DNA from: Hofstenia miamia
Taxonomy: Eukaryota; Xenacoelomorpha; Acoela; Hofsteniidae
DNA: 64,000 nucleotides
Assembly (NCBI GenBank): GCA_900660155.1
Contig: CABFPE010000762.1
Coordinates: forward strand, 42,137 to 106,136
Reading direction: 5' to 3'
Position 1 is the stretch's first letter; the number at the start of each line of letters is the position of its first letter. The translations under genes and the position numbers were made by a program. The notes below the pieces were generated by a model, which did no database searches, was not told where the DNA came from, and was given only the letters and a program-made list of their open reading frames with translations. Shown one piece after another: positions 24,911-37,213 of this stretch.

Positions 24911-25959
24911 TCATGCTGGCCAAAAAGTTAACAGCACCTGCTGCATATTTCAGAAAAATAATTCTGAGTCATTAATGCGTGACAAATTCATGTTATTTTA
25001 TAACGAACAAATCAAAACTTAAGTAAACATTTTGCAAGAGTGTTCATATAATTTGTTGTTGGAATAGTGAATACAATTTAGTTTTTCTTTTAGTTAAGCG
25101 ATGGGGAAAAATCGTAATATTTCAAGAGAAACTATTCCCCAAATGATCATATTTCGCAAGGAGGGTTATTCTGCTTGTCAAATTTGTGATAGATTCAATG
25201 TTGACAACTCAGTTGTTTCCCGCATATTAACTCGGCATGTCACTACAGGGTCATTTGGACACAGAAAGTCATCAGGGCAACTGCGTTGCAGATCTTCTCA
25301 AACGGATCAACATGAAGAAACGCATGGTGGCTGTTGATCCTACTTATAGTTCTTCTGAAATTCGCTCAAATATGCATTTGGACGTACACCCTATTGCTCG
25401 AACTATACGGCGCCGTCTACAAAAATATTTTAAGTTACGAACTTATCGACCAGCATGCGTTCCGAAGCTTTCTGTGAAAAATATTAAAGATCGAATTCAG
25501 TTTGCTAAGAAGTACCAAAGTTGGAGTGCTGAACAATGAGAAGATGTAATGCTCTCAGATGAAACTGCAATTATACAAATGCGGTACAGATATCCAAGAG
25601 TTAGGGCGTCTCCATCTGTTATGATATGCCAGAAGGCACAACCATCAACGCGACCACATATTTGAGAATTCTTAAAGAGAAGCTTCCACAGTTCATGGAA
25701 ATGCATCATTGCAAACAATTTCAACATGATGGAGCGTCAGCACACATGCTATGCCCAAGCGCATACCGGCGGTTTTGGCCGAAAAAGGAGGAGCAATTAA
25801 ATATTGAATTATGTAACTTTGCATGACTGATCTACATAGTGTTCGCTAAGTAAGTCTTGTATCATTTGCTACTTCTGCTGGAAATAAATGCATCGGTGTG
25901 GTTGCGTTTGTTAGTTTTTCAAAATATAGCAGGTGTTGTTAACTTTTTGGCCAGCATGC
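24911..25959 (+). mobile_element. Tc1/mariner element with internal deletion
   Basis: Complete ends: the terminal repeat CATGCTGGCCAAAAAGTTAA at the left reappears inverted at the right (about 25920-25958), with few differences over about 38 bp. (TA)n tracts lie on both sides, as expected for a TA target. The transposase begins at ATG 25101 with a helix-turn-helix (QICDRFNVDNSVVSRIL), shifts frame near 25290, and continues with SVKNIKDRIQFAKKY. MLSDETAI (first D) follows an in-frame stop, and FQHDGASAHM (second D) is followed by unrelated residues. The block with the third acid is missing, so about 100 codons were lost. At 1,049 bp it is non-autonomous. Confidence 0.85.
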
Positions 25960-25991
<32 letters not shown>

Positions 25992-26512
25992 TATACATAT
26001 ATATATTCATGTGAAATAATTCATATACATGTAAATTTATGGTTTCTATTTAATAATGAAGAAAATCGCAAGTTCTACCCATGTCTGTTCATGTACTCAG
26101 ACGAACGAAATCCGTTTGTAGATCTGCAATGCCTTTGATTATTTCTCTATTTTTTGATCAAATTCGCTTAACACTAGAAGCCCCATTTCTATTTCTTCAT
26201 TTTTGACGAAATGTGCTGTTATTTGTATCCTGCTTTCTAAGGCTCGATTTGAACTCCATAGATACTTCGTCCTATCCCAGCGATGGACCTTGGATTTCGC
26301 ATAGGTAATAGGTTACATACTATGCTATGTAAAGGTAGTCGATTTTTAGAACATTTAAATTTTTGCGAAAAACATATTTGTATTATTTGGAAATCCTGAA
26401 ATCGCCATTGCAAGACTATAATATCACAGTTGCTCCAATGTTCATTTTCTAATGCTATTTAGTTTACAATCGCCGTTTTATTTATTAATACATAATAAAC
26501 TCGAGCATAAAC
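25960..26512. repeat. (TA)n tract, then plain AT-rich DNA
   Basis: A TA tract with CATATA interruptions runs to about 26006. Beyond it nothing was identified. Confidence 0.6.
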
Positions 26513-26720
26513 CAGGGTGGCAAACCGGGTCACATTTTGACACACGACCCATAGCATGGTGACCCACGACCCGACCCATGATTTAGACAGTCAGATTTTG
26601 ACCCGAGTTGTATTTACAAATGTTTGACAAAACTAATATGAAACAATGTCATTAACACAAATTTAACACATATTTTGTTTGACCCAATCTGCGGGTCGTG
26701 TCGACCCGTTTGCCGCTCTG
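26513..26720. mobile_element. hAT-like MITE, 208 bp
   Basis: Left end CAGGGTGGCAAACCGGGTC; right end, inverted, CAGAGCGGCAAACGGGTC. The CAG start and the flanking 8-bp near-duplication (GCATAAAC and GTTTAAAC, two differences) fit the hAT superfamily. It has no coding capacity. The inside contains repeated GACCC and GGGTC motifs. Confidence 0.65.
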
Positions 26721-28844
26721 GTTTAAACTGTTACATATCAATGGACTCAATCTACGGCTTTGTCCATTCAAATCTAAAATGCACTAATCTTTCACTAGCC
26801 TCTTCATGACAAATTAGATTTTTCTCTCATTAAATCATCATAAATGTACTTGGAAATGTAAATTTGATACCATTGTTAACAGCTCGTCAAAAATGACGAA
26901 ATGGATCTTCTAGTAAAAAGAAATGTTTGGGGCTTCTTTTGTCATTTTTTTAATATGGAGATGTATTCCACAAGATTACACCCCAATAAAAGTGTTCAGG
27001 AGCATATATGACTATTTTGAAGCAATTTTCTGACAGTTCGTAAATGAGAAAGTGAAGATACACTTGTATTAAAGAAATATATCTGGTGTTTTCATTCTTC
27101 GCTCGTTCGAAATAACATCTCAATCATTTCACCGGTTTGAGCATGGTATCTCTCTCAAATCCATATCAAATTAATAATGATCACAATTAGACAAAGCAAG
27201 TAAATTCAATGATAAGAAAGCATGTATCTAGAACAACAATAATTTGACGCAATAAAAATGGAATTCCCTGTCAACAGGGGCGGTTTAGACTGACCTAGCA
27301 GATCTCTAAATCTTAACCTAATGGAGAACAAAATTGAAAGCAGTATGCGCCTGTAAACAAAGTGATAAATGATAGTGTGACAGCTTGGGACAAACTTTCA
27401 AGTGAGCTCCTCTTTGGAATGGGGTAGTAAAGGACAGATAGCAATTATAGTAGTGTAGTATCTGCTGGTAAACAAATAAGATACTGAGTGTTGAAATAGA
27501 TGTCTATTGTTTTGCTTAATATTGTATTATATATAATGTCAATATTTTCTGTTGTAATAAACTTTGTCATAATGGCATTGCTTGTTGATATTCTATCGAC
27601 GAGACTCTGAAGATTTCGATACAATGCCAATGCTGAATACTCTTTGCATGAATATAAACGCCACATCGCAAGGCACTAAAAATGGAACTCTCAACAACAA
27701 AAGATAGAGATCCCTGCATGCGTAGATGATCTTATATACGTCTAGATCGCCGGGAGCACCGATTTGAAATAGCAATGAAGTGTAATAATAAATTATGTGG
27801 ACTTACACAATTTTCAAAGGTGTGAAGCGAGATGGTGACACTTGCATTTCATCTTCATAATGCACAATAATGATAGTAATACTAATTAAATCTTTTAATT
27901 GTTAAGTAAATTTTCTCAAAGATATTGCTCACTTTAATTCGCATTTTGAAAGTGTGCATTAAACTGTCAAAAATTCTCAACTGTCCAATGAACACTAAAA
28001 TGTTAATAAAAGAGTGATTTGACTATTTCAAAAAAATAATTTTCTGAATTTCATTATCTATGAAAAAGAATAATCTTTAATTTAAATAATTTAAGCTGTC
28101 CTAGGCAGAATATGATCAACCCAACCGGAAAATGCTTTTGTGCTGAGTCGGTTATCATAAAAATAATCCGAGTTGATCGAAGTATGAATAGACAATGAGA
28201 TGTCAAATAATATAGTTATATAGTTACATTCCGAACAATTAATGATAAAATTAGTAAGATAGAGTCACTGTTTCATTTACTTACCATAATTTTCCCATAA
28301 AAACAGTAGAGAGCAAAATTGGTATTCATTGCAAATTTGAGAAGATTACTAAGTAGTTCATCTTTGAACTCAATAAGATCATTGTGGAAATACCTAAACA
28401 GTTGAAATTTCAGCAGGTCTTTTACAAGAACACGTCAACAATTTATTTCAGATTCATAGGAAGTAATGAAAGAATTTGTAACAATTTTCACAATGTTTAG
28501 TTCATAATGAATGCTTTCAACATAAAGTGCACAATGAAAACAAATTTAAATGTAAAAGAATTTCTTGTTCAGGGTGAAACCTAGAGAGTGCTTCACATAC
28601 AAAATTAGGATTTGCTAGATTTGCATAAAATTACAAAAAACACATTACATTCGGGTAGAAATGAAAATGTTGTATTTCCCATGCCTTTCGTACGCACTAA
28701 TGAAATTAAAAAAAGGAAAAAATAGACAAAAAACTTACAAATATCACATCCCACTAACTTCAAGGTGAGATACGATGCTTAGTAAAAAACAAAAATACAA
28801 TATATTAAAAAAGTTAATAATTTAATGGTGGAGACCATGCATCA
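26721..28844. other. Long stretch without recognised gene
   Basis: About 2.1 kb. Two overlapping minus-strand frames (27445-27666 and 27593-27775) have no known motif. The part just below 28845 would be the 3' UTR of the minus-strand gene described next; no clear AATAAA was seen. Confidence 0.4.
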
Positions 28845-28999
28845 CTAATTTAACATTAAGAATCCATACCCTTTCTTTTTTAAATAGGAAATAGTTTTTT
28901 CGAATTCAGAAGCCGCATTAAAGCATTTGGCAACACCTTCTCTAACTGATTGCAATTCATAAGGGATACTAGACAGTTCAACCCAAGAGATCAACACTG
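28845..28999 (-). CDS. Putative terminal exon of exon-array gene
   Basis: On the minus strand TTTTAG ends at 29000 and is followed by two bases and 50 codons to a TAG at 28847-28845. The peptide includes LISWVELSSIPYELQSVREG and FEKTISYLKKKGYGFL. It looks like real protein, with a mixed, helical composition unlike random AT-rich frames. The acceptor leaves a phase-1 start, the phase shared by the exon-like blocks at 32.7, 34.1, 42.9 and 61.1 kb on the same strand. The acceptor region TTTTAGCAG could be used at either AG without changing frame. I do not recognise the family. That it is the last exon of the same gene is an inference from strand, order and phase. Confidence 0.5.
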
Positions 29000-29336
29000 C
29001 TAAAATACATTAAATTTAGTAAAAGAATTAAAGCTATGTTATCCTATAACAACAAAATTTGGAGTCCTATATTACAAGTATCTGCATTTGAAATTATAAG
29101 AATTTAAAAAGATCACTTGTAAAATTGCTTGCACTTTGGAAATAATTAATTGTGGTATATATTCGTAACCCTACGTATTCTATATAATGAATATATACAA
29201 AGAGTCCGTAAAGTAAATCAGCACTAAAACCTAACTTGTATTTCTCGTAAAAATATACATTTAAACGATAAATTCCACATCTCTGTAATGAAAAATCAAG
29301 ATTTATCCATTATTTGTATTTGCGATGAATGACTTT

Positions 29337-29700
29337 TTAAAGAAGAGTTGAAAATAAGCCCTGCCAGCCGACATATGTTGTAAAACACAGCTTTCTAACT
29401 TTGGATTCTGCTGCTAAACGTCTCACTGATTTAGATGGAGTCTCTCTCATCACATGAGATAATTCGTTCAATTTTTCTTCGAATAACATGCTCAGGCGAA
29501 TACTTCTTTCATCATCTCGAAATGAGCTATTTCTTCTTAATTTGGAAATGAAAGCTCGAATTCTGTCACGATGAGGAACCGGTATGTTTGGAAAACGTTC
29601 ACAAAATTGTTCCTTGACACTTTTGGTACATGTATCGTCTGCTCGGAAGACGTATTCCACCAGCCAAGCACGCTCTTCTCTTACATTTGTCAGAGATGAA
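29337..29700 (-). pseudogene. DUF4817-type transposase N-terminus
   Basis: The minus-strand frame reads VEYVFRADDTCTKSVKEQFC, then RFPNIPVPHRDRIRAFISKL, then SVRRLAAESKV. This is the helix-turn-helix seen at the start of arthropod-type DDE transposases: a first helix (EYVFxxxxY/T), the FPxxxPP block, and the second half ending in the RRLA helix. The catalytic domain is absent; the frame ends at 29337 without a DDE motif. The related catalytic fragment at 62.7 kb is on the other strand, far away. The frame may have started above 29660, as coding similarity extends to about 29690. Confidence 0.6.
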
Positions 29701-30179
29701 ATTGATCCGACTGATGTCTTGCCTAATGCGTCATATGAGTAATCTTTCTTTGCACTGGTTAATTCGAATCACGTGATCGATGATGCGTGCAATCGAGAAA
29801 AGTAAAGTGGATGTACATTAAGAAGTCAACATACTAATAGAGAAGATTCTTATGCGTAAAACAAGGTTATTTATTAGTGCTGAGCAAGGAGCTCTGAATA
29901 ACAAGAGGTGACACAGAAATATTTTAGCAAAAATGTGTAGGTGGGAAATGTTTTATTAACGCACACAACGCGCGCGTGAATTAATAGATTGCTTTATAAC
30001 ATTGTGGATTAAATATCTTTAATACGTGTTATGTATCTGAATGCAAATGTGGTTATTACAAGTATAATTGTATGTTTTATTGACTTCCAACAGATATTTA
30101 TGAAAAAAGAGATGGCTGAATGCAATTCATCGCATTTTGTATTCTTATTTAAAAAAATAGAAGTTTGCGGTTTCTACCA

Positions 30180-31330
30180 ATGAAAGCTGCAATTAATATA
30201 AATGTGTTAGAACAGTGGAGATACCCAATACATTTGATGGCATTACCGCTTCATGTTTTAAGCAGCCAAAAATCACACCTATTCATGTTATTGGCTATGT
30301 AGTTAATAAGCACCTTGAAAATAAAACCAATAAAAAAATCAGCTTTAAGATCAAATGTATATATGGAGGCTCAAATCACGTTGAAATTAATTCCCCGTGC
30401 TTAGTACGACTGGAGAGCTTTCCTATGAGCAGTGTCTGAATATCATTTCTATATTGCAAAATGTCTTTGCAAACATTGTTGGCTCTGCCAGATAATTCAC
30501 ACGTTAACAAGCAGCTCTCTAATCCATTAGATTAAAAAAACTAGCTTTTATTGCTTTATCAACCATATCTAGTCAAATCTGTTAGAAACAACTGGTATTC
30601 CGAGAAGGAGAAAACTCTTATTTTCGGTGAGATCTATTGCAAATGGAATGATATATTGCATATTTGCAACAAAGAAGTAGATAATGTTTTAAATACCACC
30701 TCATTGAATTTTTATTCGATTTTGGATTTCCGTATCCAAAACGTGTAGAGTTTCAGATTGATCCAATTGAACGTCAATTTGGAATTTATCGGCACACTTC
30801 AAAAAACAAATACTATGTCTGTAAATCAAGTAAAAAATACATTTGAGAATAATACTGCGCATTTATTGAAAAACTTTTTCCTGTGAGGTGGATTGTGAAA
30901 TTTATGAAGCAAAAACTAGTTTATCAAAGACAGATCAACAATTGACTTGGTAATGTATGTTGCTGGATTTATTGAGCAACATTTCAATTTGTTGATTTTA
31001 ATGGTTCTAGTGATATATTTAAAAATGCTGATTTCATTCATGAAACATTCTTGTGGTCGTCTGCCAACCATCGATAAAACTATAATCAAGTATATATTAA
31101 AGTACTATGGAATTTAGCAAGCATACGTAACATCCCAATCACTTAATGTTAGAAAAGTTTTTTGAATCATTGAAAATTAAAAATGAAGACTATGAATGAC
31201 TATTATTTATCCATCTACACAAGATTTCTAAATGTTTGTTCAATACTTTTAGTAGAAGTAGAGGATACATCCGCAATCTTGAAGATCAATTGGAAATACA
31301 TCAAAACAAGTAATTAAGACGCTTCATTCT
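30180..31330 (+). pseudogene. P-element/THAP9-like transposase remnant
   Basis: Scattered short frames, in the correct order, match P-element-type transposases. About 30560-30740 has YLVKSVRNNWYSEKEKT and then KWNDI (family: HLIKxxRNNxx...W). About 30755-30840 gives DPIERQFGIYRHTSKNKYYV, the conserved P-x-E-x-x-F-x-x-YR block followed by a Y-V strand. About 30935-31000 gives IDLVMYVAGFIEQ (family: L-x-YxAGYI). Next comes SCGRLPTIDKTIIK. Frames are interrupted at least four times. The THAP N-terminus is not attached; a THAP stub lies 10 kb away. It is a dead copy. Confidence 0.65.
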
Positions 31331-32626
31331 TCATTTAAATGTAAAAATTTTTGTTTTCTGCTATAATGAAACAATTTAGCTTTATGTGTACGTAATTTAC
31401 AATGAATTTATAGAAAACGTTAAAATATTGCCAACTTACAATTTTTCTAAAATATTTTCGTTTCACCTCCTTAGTGCTGAGGGACTTTGCGGACAAATTC
31501 TATATATATATATATATATAATTTTTTCTGAGATTTTCATTAAGTATAAAAGTTCCATGTTTGTTATAAATTTTCAATTAGAAGTTTATTTTGTATGAAT
31601 TTAGGATGTGTTAATCTAAGGTTAAATAATCTAAATATACAATAGAATGTCATGCATTTAGACGCAAAGTACTAAATTTAGGACTAATTATTTATTTATC
31701 CTAGGAGAGAGTTAGAGGGAAATTTTTTCCCTCTGTATTATTTGTATCATCTATAAACTAATGATACAAAAAAATTGAAACTTTGTTGTGATTTACATAT
31801 AGTTAAGCTGACGAGGTTAAGCTTGATTTGTCTGAATCTTTTTTCATTAAATTTGCTTTTCCTTAGTATCAAAAGAATTGTTTTTTGCATGAGTTTGTTC
31901 AATTATACTCGTGGCACGAAAGGCGCAAAAACCTGGCAAAATTTGCTTGTCCCATTGGAAAACTGCCATTGTCGAAGTGTTTTGTTGTAGAAAAATCTGC
32001 ATTTGAGGTTCTCCACAAACTGCTGTCATAGGTGAGACTTGAACACGCTGCCACCATGCCTTTTACACNTATATATATATATATATAATATAACCTACTA
32101 TTTAGTAAGTATCATAAACAGTTCTATAAATGTAACGAAAAAACTATGATTCAAAGAGAAATTGAAAGATTCGTTAAAACCGAGGTTAATTCCAAGCGGA
32201 ATGAATCGAGAGTACATATATTTTTGTTATTAGAGAGGCTTGATATTACGTATACGATGTATAAGTAAATTATTACTTTTCTTAGTATGAATATTGAAGG
32301 CCAAATAGATAATTTCAAGAACTCTGCGAAAAATTAAACAAAATTTTCAAAACATTAAATCGAGGCGTGCTGCTCTAAAATCAATGTTGAAAAATTTATT
32401 CCTCAATCCGGAGGGTTGCAACAAAAAAGCGGAACAACTTCACAGGCAGACAAAAGTTGTTATCTGTTAAAATTTTTCTTCTTTGCTTAAAAAATGGCTT
32501 AGTGAAATTTAAAATGTCAAATGTTATAATTTGATAGTTAAAAGCAAAGTGAACCGTTTACTACTAAACTTGCTAGAAACTAAAATGCAAATTAACAGGA
32601 AAAAAGCATCAAAAACTAAAATATAC
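31331..32626. other. Stretch without recognised gene
   Basis: Contains a short TA tract (31501-31519), and a single N at 32069 abutting a second TA tract (32070-32088). Frames near 31775-32029 have no motif. Confidence 0.4.
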
Positions 32627-32755
32627 TTTTAGGGACGTCTGTCACGATCGGGATTTTAATCTTTGTGATTTGGTAACGAGTGCTTTCGAATACGGGCACA
32701 TCTGCAGCTAAAGTTGATGGACGGCCTCTCATCGCAAGTATATCAGTTGAAAGAC
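32627..32755 (-). CDS. Candidate 43-codon exon of exon-array gene
   Basis: On the minus strand GGTTTAG is followed by 129 bases that stay open (GLSTDILAMRGRPSTLAADV, then STRYQITKIKIPIVTDVPK) and end before GTATAT. Acceptor and donor give phase 1 at both sides, matching the other exon candidates, and the length is a multiple of three. GC is higher than in the flanks. I find no family. It lies between the 33.5-34.1 kb exon and the terminal exon at 28.8-29.0 kb, which suits the proposed gene order. Confidence 0.45.
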
Positions 32756-33455
32756 CTAAACCCGAATTATATGCGAATAATGAAAGACATCTATATGAAT
32801 TTGAGATATTTTGCAAATAAAATTTTACTAAGAATCTGAGATATAATTTTTTAAAACATTGTTCTTACGAAGTATGCTTATCAGTGCATGCAAATATTTT
32901 TAATATTACTAAAATGCAAGTATATTTGAAGTTTTTATGCAGTCATGATAATTACAAACAGCCTCAGGGTACTAACTCAACATCAAATTGCACCGATAAT
33001 GGTCAAAGTTAATAGACAGCTGCTAGATGAGGGTAATTATATTAATCGTTTTCGCAAGATAGTGTGTCAGACAACCATTTTCTTTTTTTGGTTACCCAAT
33101 TTAGTAGATAAATATTGCAGGTGGTGTTTTACATAGGTATTATAAATTTTCTCCACAAATTATTACTAATTTCTCTCAATGAAAAGAATTTTTGATGTAT
33201 CACAAACAGACCCAACAGTCGTTTAAAGCCTATTCTGAATAATTGAACATATAGAATTATGTCCATTGTGATAAACTGATGCTTATACACGTTATTAACA
33301 ATTAAAACTAGAAGCGCGACATTTGCTAACCACCCATGCTAAAACATTTCAATTTCTACTGTTAAAACAAACAACATTTAGAACATATTGATTTAGTTTT
33401 CACATCATATACAACAAGCACAACATAGTAATATAGAAAGCACAGAATAACCTAC

Positions 33456-34088
33456 CTTTATTAATACTTTCCGCCGAAGACCTGTCAGAATCTTGGAAAG
33501 ATACCCATGATTCACTGCAGGCATGCTTTTCAGAAACTCGAGATGCTTCACTCGAATTAACATTCATTCGGGATGATATAACATTTATATCTCTGTTTTC
33601 CTGTTTTTCAGATTTCATTAAATCAACATCAACTGAAGCAGACGAAATTTGGAACCCAAAAAGCGAGTAAGCATAATTCGGTTCTTGTGCACTTGAAGGT
33701 AGAGATTTTATATGACACGTAGAAGTATCATTGAAATGTGATTTATAAGCAGTGGCATTTGTTCGATTTGAATAGATTTCTTTGTATGAGAGGTTATCCA
33801 TTGAATGATATTCATTGAAGAAAGAGATGTACTTATCCCAATTTCGAGCGAGCCTTTTCGAGCGACGCTTACTTTGCCGCCTGACTAGGCTTTGAGAGCA
33901 ACTTTTTTGCTCTGAATTGGCAACTTCAGCAACTGAAATACTGCAAACTTTGTCCTTGTTCAGACTGTCACCTCCCAATAACTGACTTATAGATGGAGTA
34001 CACAAAGAATCAGGAGATTCATAATATATTTTAAGTAAATTTAATGCATTTGACTTCTTTTGCTGTGATTTTGAGAACCTTCGTAACC
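33456..34088 (-). CDS. Exon-array gene, long exon copy (211 codons)
   Basis: On the minus strand TATTTAG ends at 34089 and the block stays open for 633 bases to AATAAAG, followed by the donor GTAGGTT. Phase is 1 at both ends. The peptide starts GLRRFSKSQQKKSNALNLL, has SLNKDKVCSISVAEVANSEQ, then a basic patch RRQSKRRSKRLARNW and NATAYKSHFNDTSTC, and ends with MNVNSSEASRVSEK and SWVSFQDSDRSSAES. The first 60-odd and last 50 codons match the 95-codon copies at 42.9 and 56.3 kb; about 116 codons in the middle are extra. The serine-rich composition suggests a disordered, possibly phosphorylated protein. Function unknown. A piggyBac element lies in the intron 56 bases upstream of the acceptor. Confidence 0.65.
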
Positions 34089-34143
34089 CTAAATAAATAA
34101 TATCAGTGATCATTTATTTAAAAAAATCTTTCAGAATAATTAG

Positions 34144-37100
34144 CTATTTATGCCGCTCGTTGCATTTTTGCTACAAAAAAACATGCCTCTACACATATGC
34201 ACTTGCAGAAAAATTGATGCGTAGTTAAGATTTACGCAGTTTCTCAATCGAAAGGTGACACTTCTAGTGAGCGGATTGACAATATCTTATCCATTTATTT
34301 TACTACTTACAGTTTTTATAACAGTTTCTTTTTGTGTGTTTTCGGGATTTATCATGTCATCGGCAAGTAACAGGTGTGTATATAATACTATTTATCTTAC
34401 ATGCTTAGTTTTCATTTATGTGTATTCTAAAGAGTTATTAAGCATTTTAAATGTTTTCGCAATTTAATTCTATTTAATATCCATGTGCTTTTCAAACCTC
34501 AAAGTTTGCGAAATAAATCATGTGCTTTTCAAACCTCAAAGTTTGCGAAATAAATTTGTTGCAATAATGCAATGATCGGAACACCGGTATATCATTTGTT
34601 GCGTATTTTGCAACGGTCGGCAGCCTGGTGCTGATGTCAGTATAGATGTTGTATTTTATATGCTTAGTAACTTTTTACGACGCTGTTTCTATTACGTATC
34701 TAATAATTTATATTTTCAATAATAAATGATAATAACTTAATTAAAAAATTTATTTTTCTATGAAGTTATACATAGTGATATATAATTACATATAACCAAA
34801 TATTTTTTGTAGTCTTCAAAAATAATTAGTCTGCAAATTCACTATACTAAACTGTTCATCATAGTTCTGCTTTATAATTTTACTGAATTTTTTAAGGAAT
34901 ATGATTGTCAGTGAAATTCTGGACGTTTTGAAGAATAAGGAAATATCAGAAGGCGCGGACAAAAATTCAGATGACGATTTTGCAACTGAACCTACCGATC
35001 TTTTTATTTTGCCGCCGGATGATGGGAATGAAACAGAAGAAGATTCTGGCGAAGATCACGTAGAATTGAGAAACCTACCTGGATCTCAGTTACTTGCTGA
35101 AGCTGCTTTGAATAGGGTTGAAGACTATACAAGCTAGAAGTAGAAAAATAGCGTGGCTTAGGAAATGGAATAAAAAAGATATTGAAAAACCAATTGACAA
35201 TGAAGCTCAAGTATTGGTTCATAAGCCAACATCAGTCCATAAAATGCGCACTCCTATCCAGATTTTTAAACTTTTTATGAGTCCAGAAATATTGATTTAT
35301 TTGCAAAAGAGACTGCTCGTTATGCAATGTCTAAAGGTAATCATAATTTTCAAATTTCTGGATCTGAAATGAAAACATTTTTGGGAATACTCTTGATTTC
35401 AGGTTATTGCTCAGTACCGCGACGCAGATTATATTGGGAACTTGAACCCGATACACATAATCCATTTATTGCTTCTTCAATGAGACGAGCTCGTTTTGAA
35501 GAAATAATGAGATATTTTCACGTAGCACAAAACTCATCTCTTGACAGTGAAGACAAGTTTGCAAAGGTTAGACCTCTGTTGACATTACTGAATAGAAACT
35601 TTTTAGACTTTGGAAAATCCCTGGAAGCTAGTAATATAGTATCGAGTGATGAATCTATGGTGCCTTATTATGGGCGTCATCCTACCAAGCAAATTATCGG
35701 AGGAAAGCAGAATCGCTGGGGTTATAAGGCATTGGTTTCGGCTAGTCCACTTGGCTATGCTTTTTACATAGACGTCTATCAAGGATCACGTGCGGAAACT
35801 CATGGAATTTACCGAAAAACTTACGGCTTAGGGGGCGAAGTTGTTTTGAACATGACGGACCAACTTGAAAATTCTTTAAACAATCAAAAATGTTTTCTGT
35901 GTTTTGATAATTATTTCACATCCATCAAGCTATTAGAAGAACTTAAGCAAAGAGGCCATGCAGCTACAGGTGCGTTGCGATCTAATCAAACTGAAAAGTG
36001 CCCTTTTACTAATATGTCACTTTTTGCCAAAAAAAGTAGAGGTTCAATGGAATATTTTACGGACGATGATTCTAATATCGTTTTGGCAAGGTGGAATGAC
36101 AACGGGATTGTTACAATTGCTTAAAATCATCATACTGTTTTACCAACCGTAACAGCAAAAAGATATTCTCATGCAAGTAAGAAAATTATAAATATTGCAA
36201 TGCCAAAGCTCATCAAAGAATATAATTCCTATATGGGAGGAGTAGACCGCTTAGACCAAAAGATATCTGCTTATCGAGTATCTATTAGAGGAAAAAAATG
36301 GTACTTTTCTATTATTTGTTACCTATTTAACGTCTCAGTAAACAATGCATGGCTCTTTGTTAGAGATGGTGGATACACTGGCGATCTGTTATCGTTTACA
36401 AGAGTTATTGACAGAGACCTGCTAAGAAATCACGAAAATTCCCCAGCTGGTATTAGAAGAAGCCAAAATATGATTGAATCAAAGTATTTGCCATCTCAAA
36501 TCCGAACAGATAATGTTAACCACTTCATAATAAAATCAAAACCACCTAAAACAATGAGATGAAAGATTTGCAACAGCCACACTTTTTTGTATGCTCAAAA
36601 CATCGAATTGCACTTCATCAAAAATGTTCACTAGCTTACCATGATAGCAAATAAAATTCTTACTTTTTTTATGAAGCGCATAGTTCGATACATTGAGCAT
36701 GCAATATAAACTTGACTGTTTCAAAAAGTAGACTGAAAATGCAATATTTTTTATAGTGTAATGCTTTAAATCGAATTATGTTTTAATGAAAAAATTTATT
36801 ATGTATTTTTGAAATAAGCATTTCCTTTACATAAATATACAAACCTTGATATCGTTACTGCATGTACAAAAATGTATAATTTTTATTTTTGAAATTATTG
36901 ATTATTTGAAGAAATATTTTCTTATTTTTATTATATATATATATATACAATTTTAATTGACAAAGCTTGCCTCATTCACCTACTTTTCTTTACACCTAAT
37001 TCAACTTCAGCTGCCGCTCGTTGCATTTTGCAACAAACCGTAACCTAAGATGCCGACGGTTGGGTTTTTGCAACATTATATTTTTGGCCATAACTTCCCA

Positions 37101-37213
37101 TACAAACACAATATCAGTAAAATAAAACATTTTTATAAGCTCTAGACTTGCATACTAATAAATAAAAGTGTCGGTGGCGAACTAAAAAAATTTTTTCCCT
37201 TGGCATAAATGGG
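34144..37213 (+). mobile_element. piggyBac element, about 3.07 kb, inactive
   Basis: The ends carry short inverted repeats (CTATTTATGCC at the left; CCCATTTATGCC, inverted, at the right) and sit between TTAG (34140-34143) and TTAA (37214-37217), the piggyBac target with one decayed base. The sequence AATAATTAATAATATAAAAA at the paralogous unit near 56.32 kb is the intact empty site. A 37-bp tandem duplication (34482-34518 and 34519-34555) lies in the 5' part. The transposase is described separately. Confidence 0.85.
34901..36650 (+). pseudogene. piggyBac transposase
   Basis: The acidic N-terminus starts at ATG 34901 (DDDFATEPTDLF, DDGNETEEDSGED). After a frameshift near 35130 the DDD catalytic domain runs in one frame from 35327: SSDESMVPYYGRH (first Asp), CFLCFDNYFTS (second Asp), then YMGGVDRLDQ (third Asp region) after an in-frame TAA at 36122. 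The three catalytic Asp positions are present. Downstream of the stop at 36560 another frame gives FFVCSKHRIALHQKC, the C-terminal cysteine-rich finger that binds the element's ends. About three to four disabling changes are visible, so it is fairly young but dead. Confidence 0.9.
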
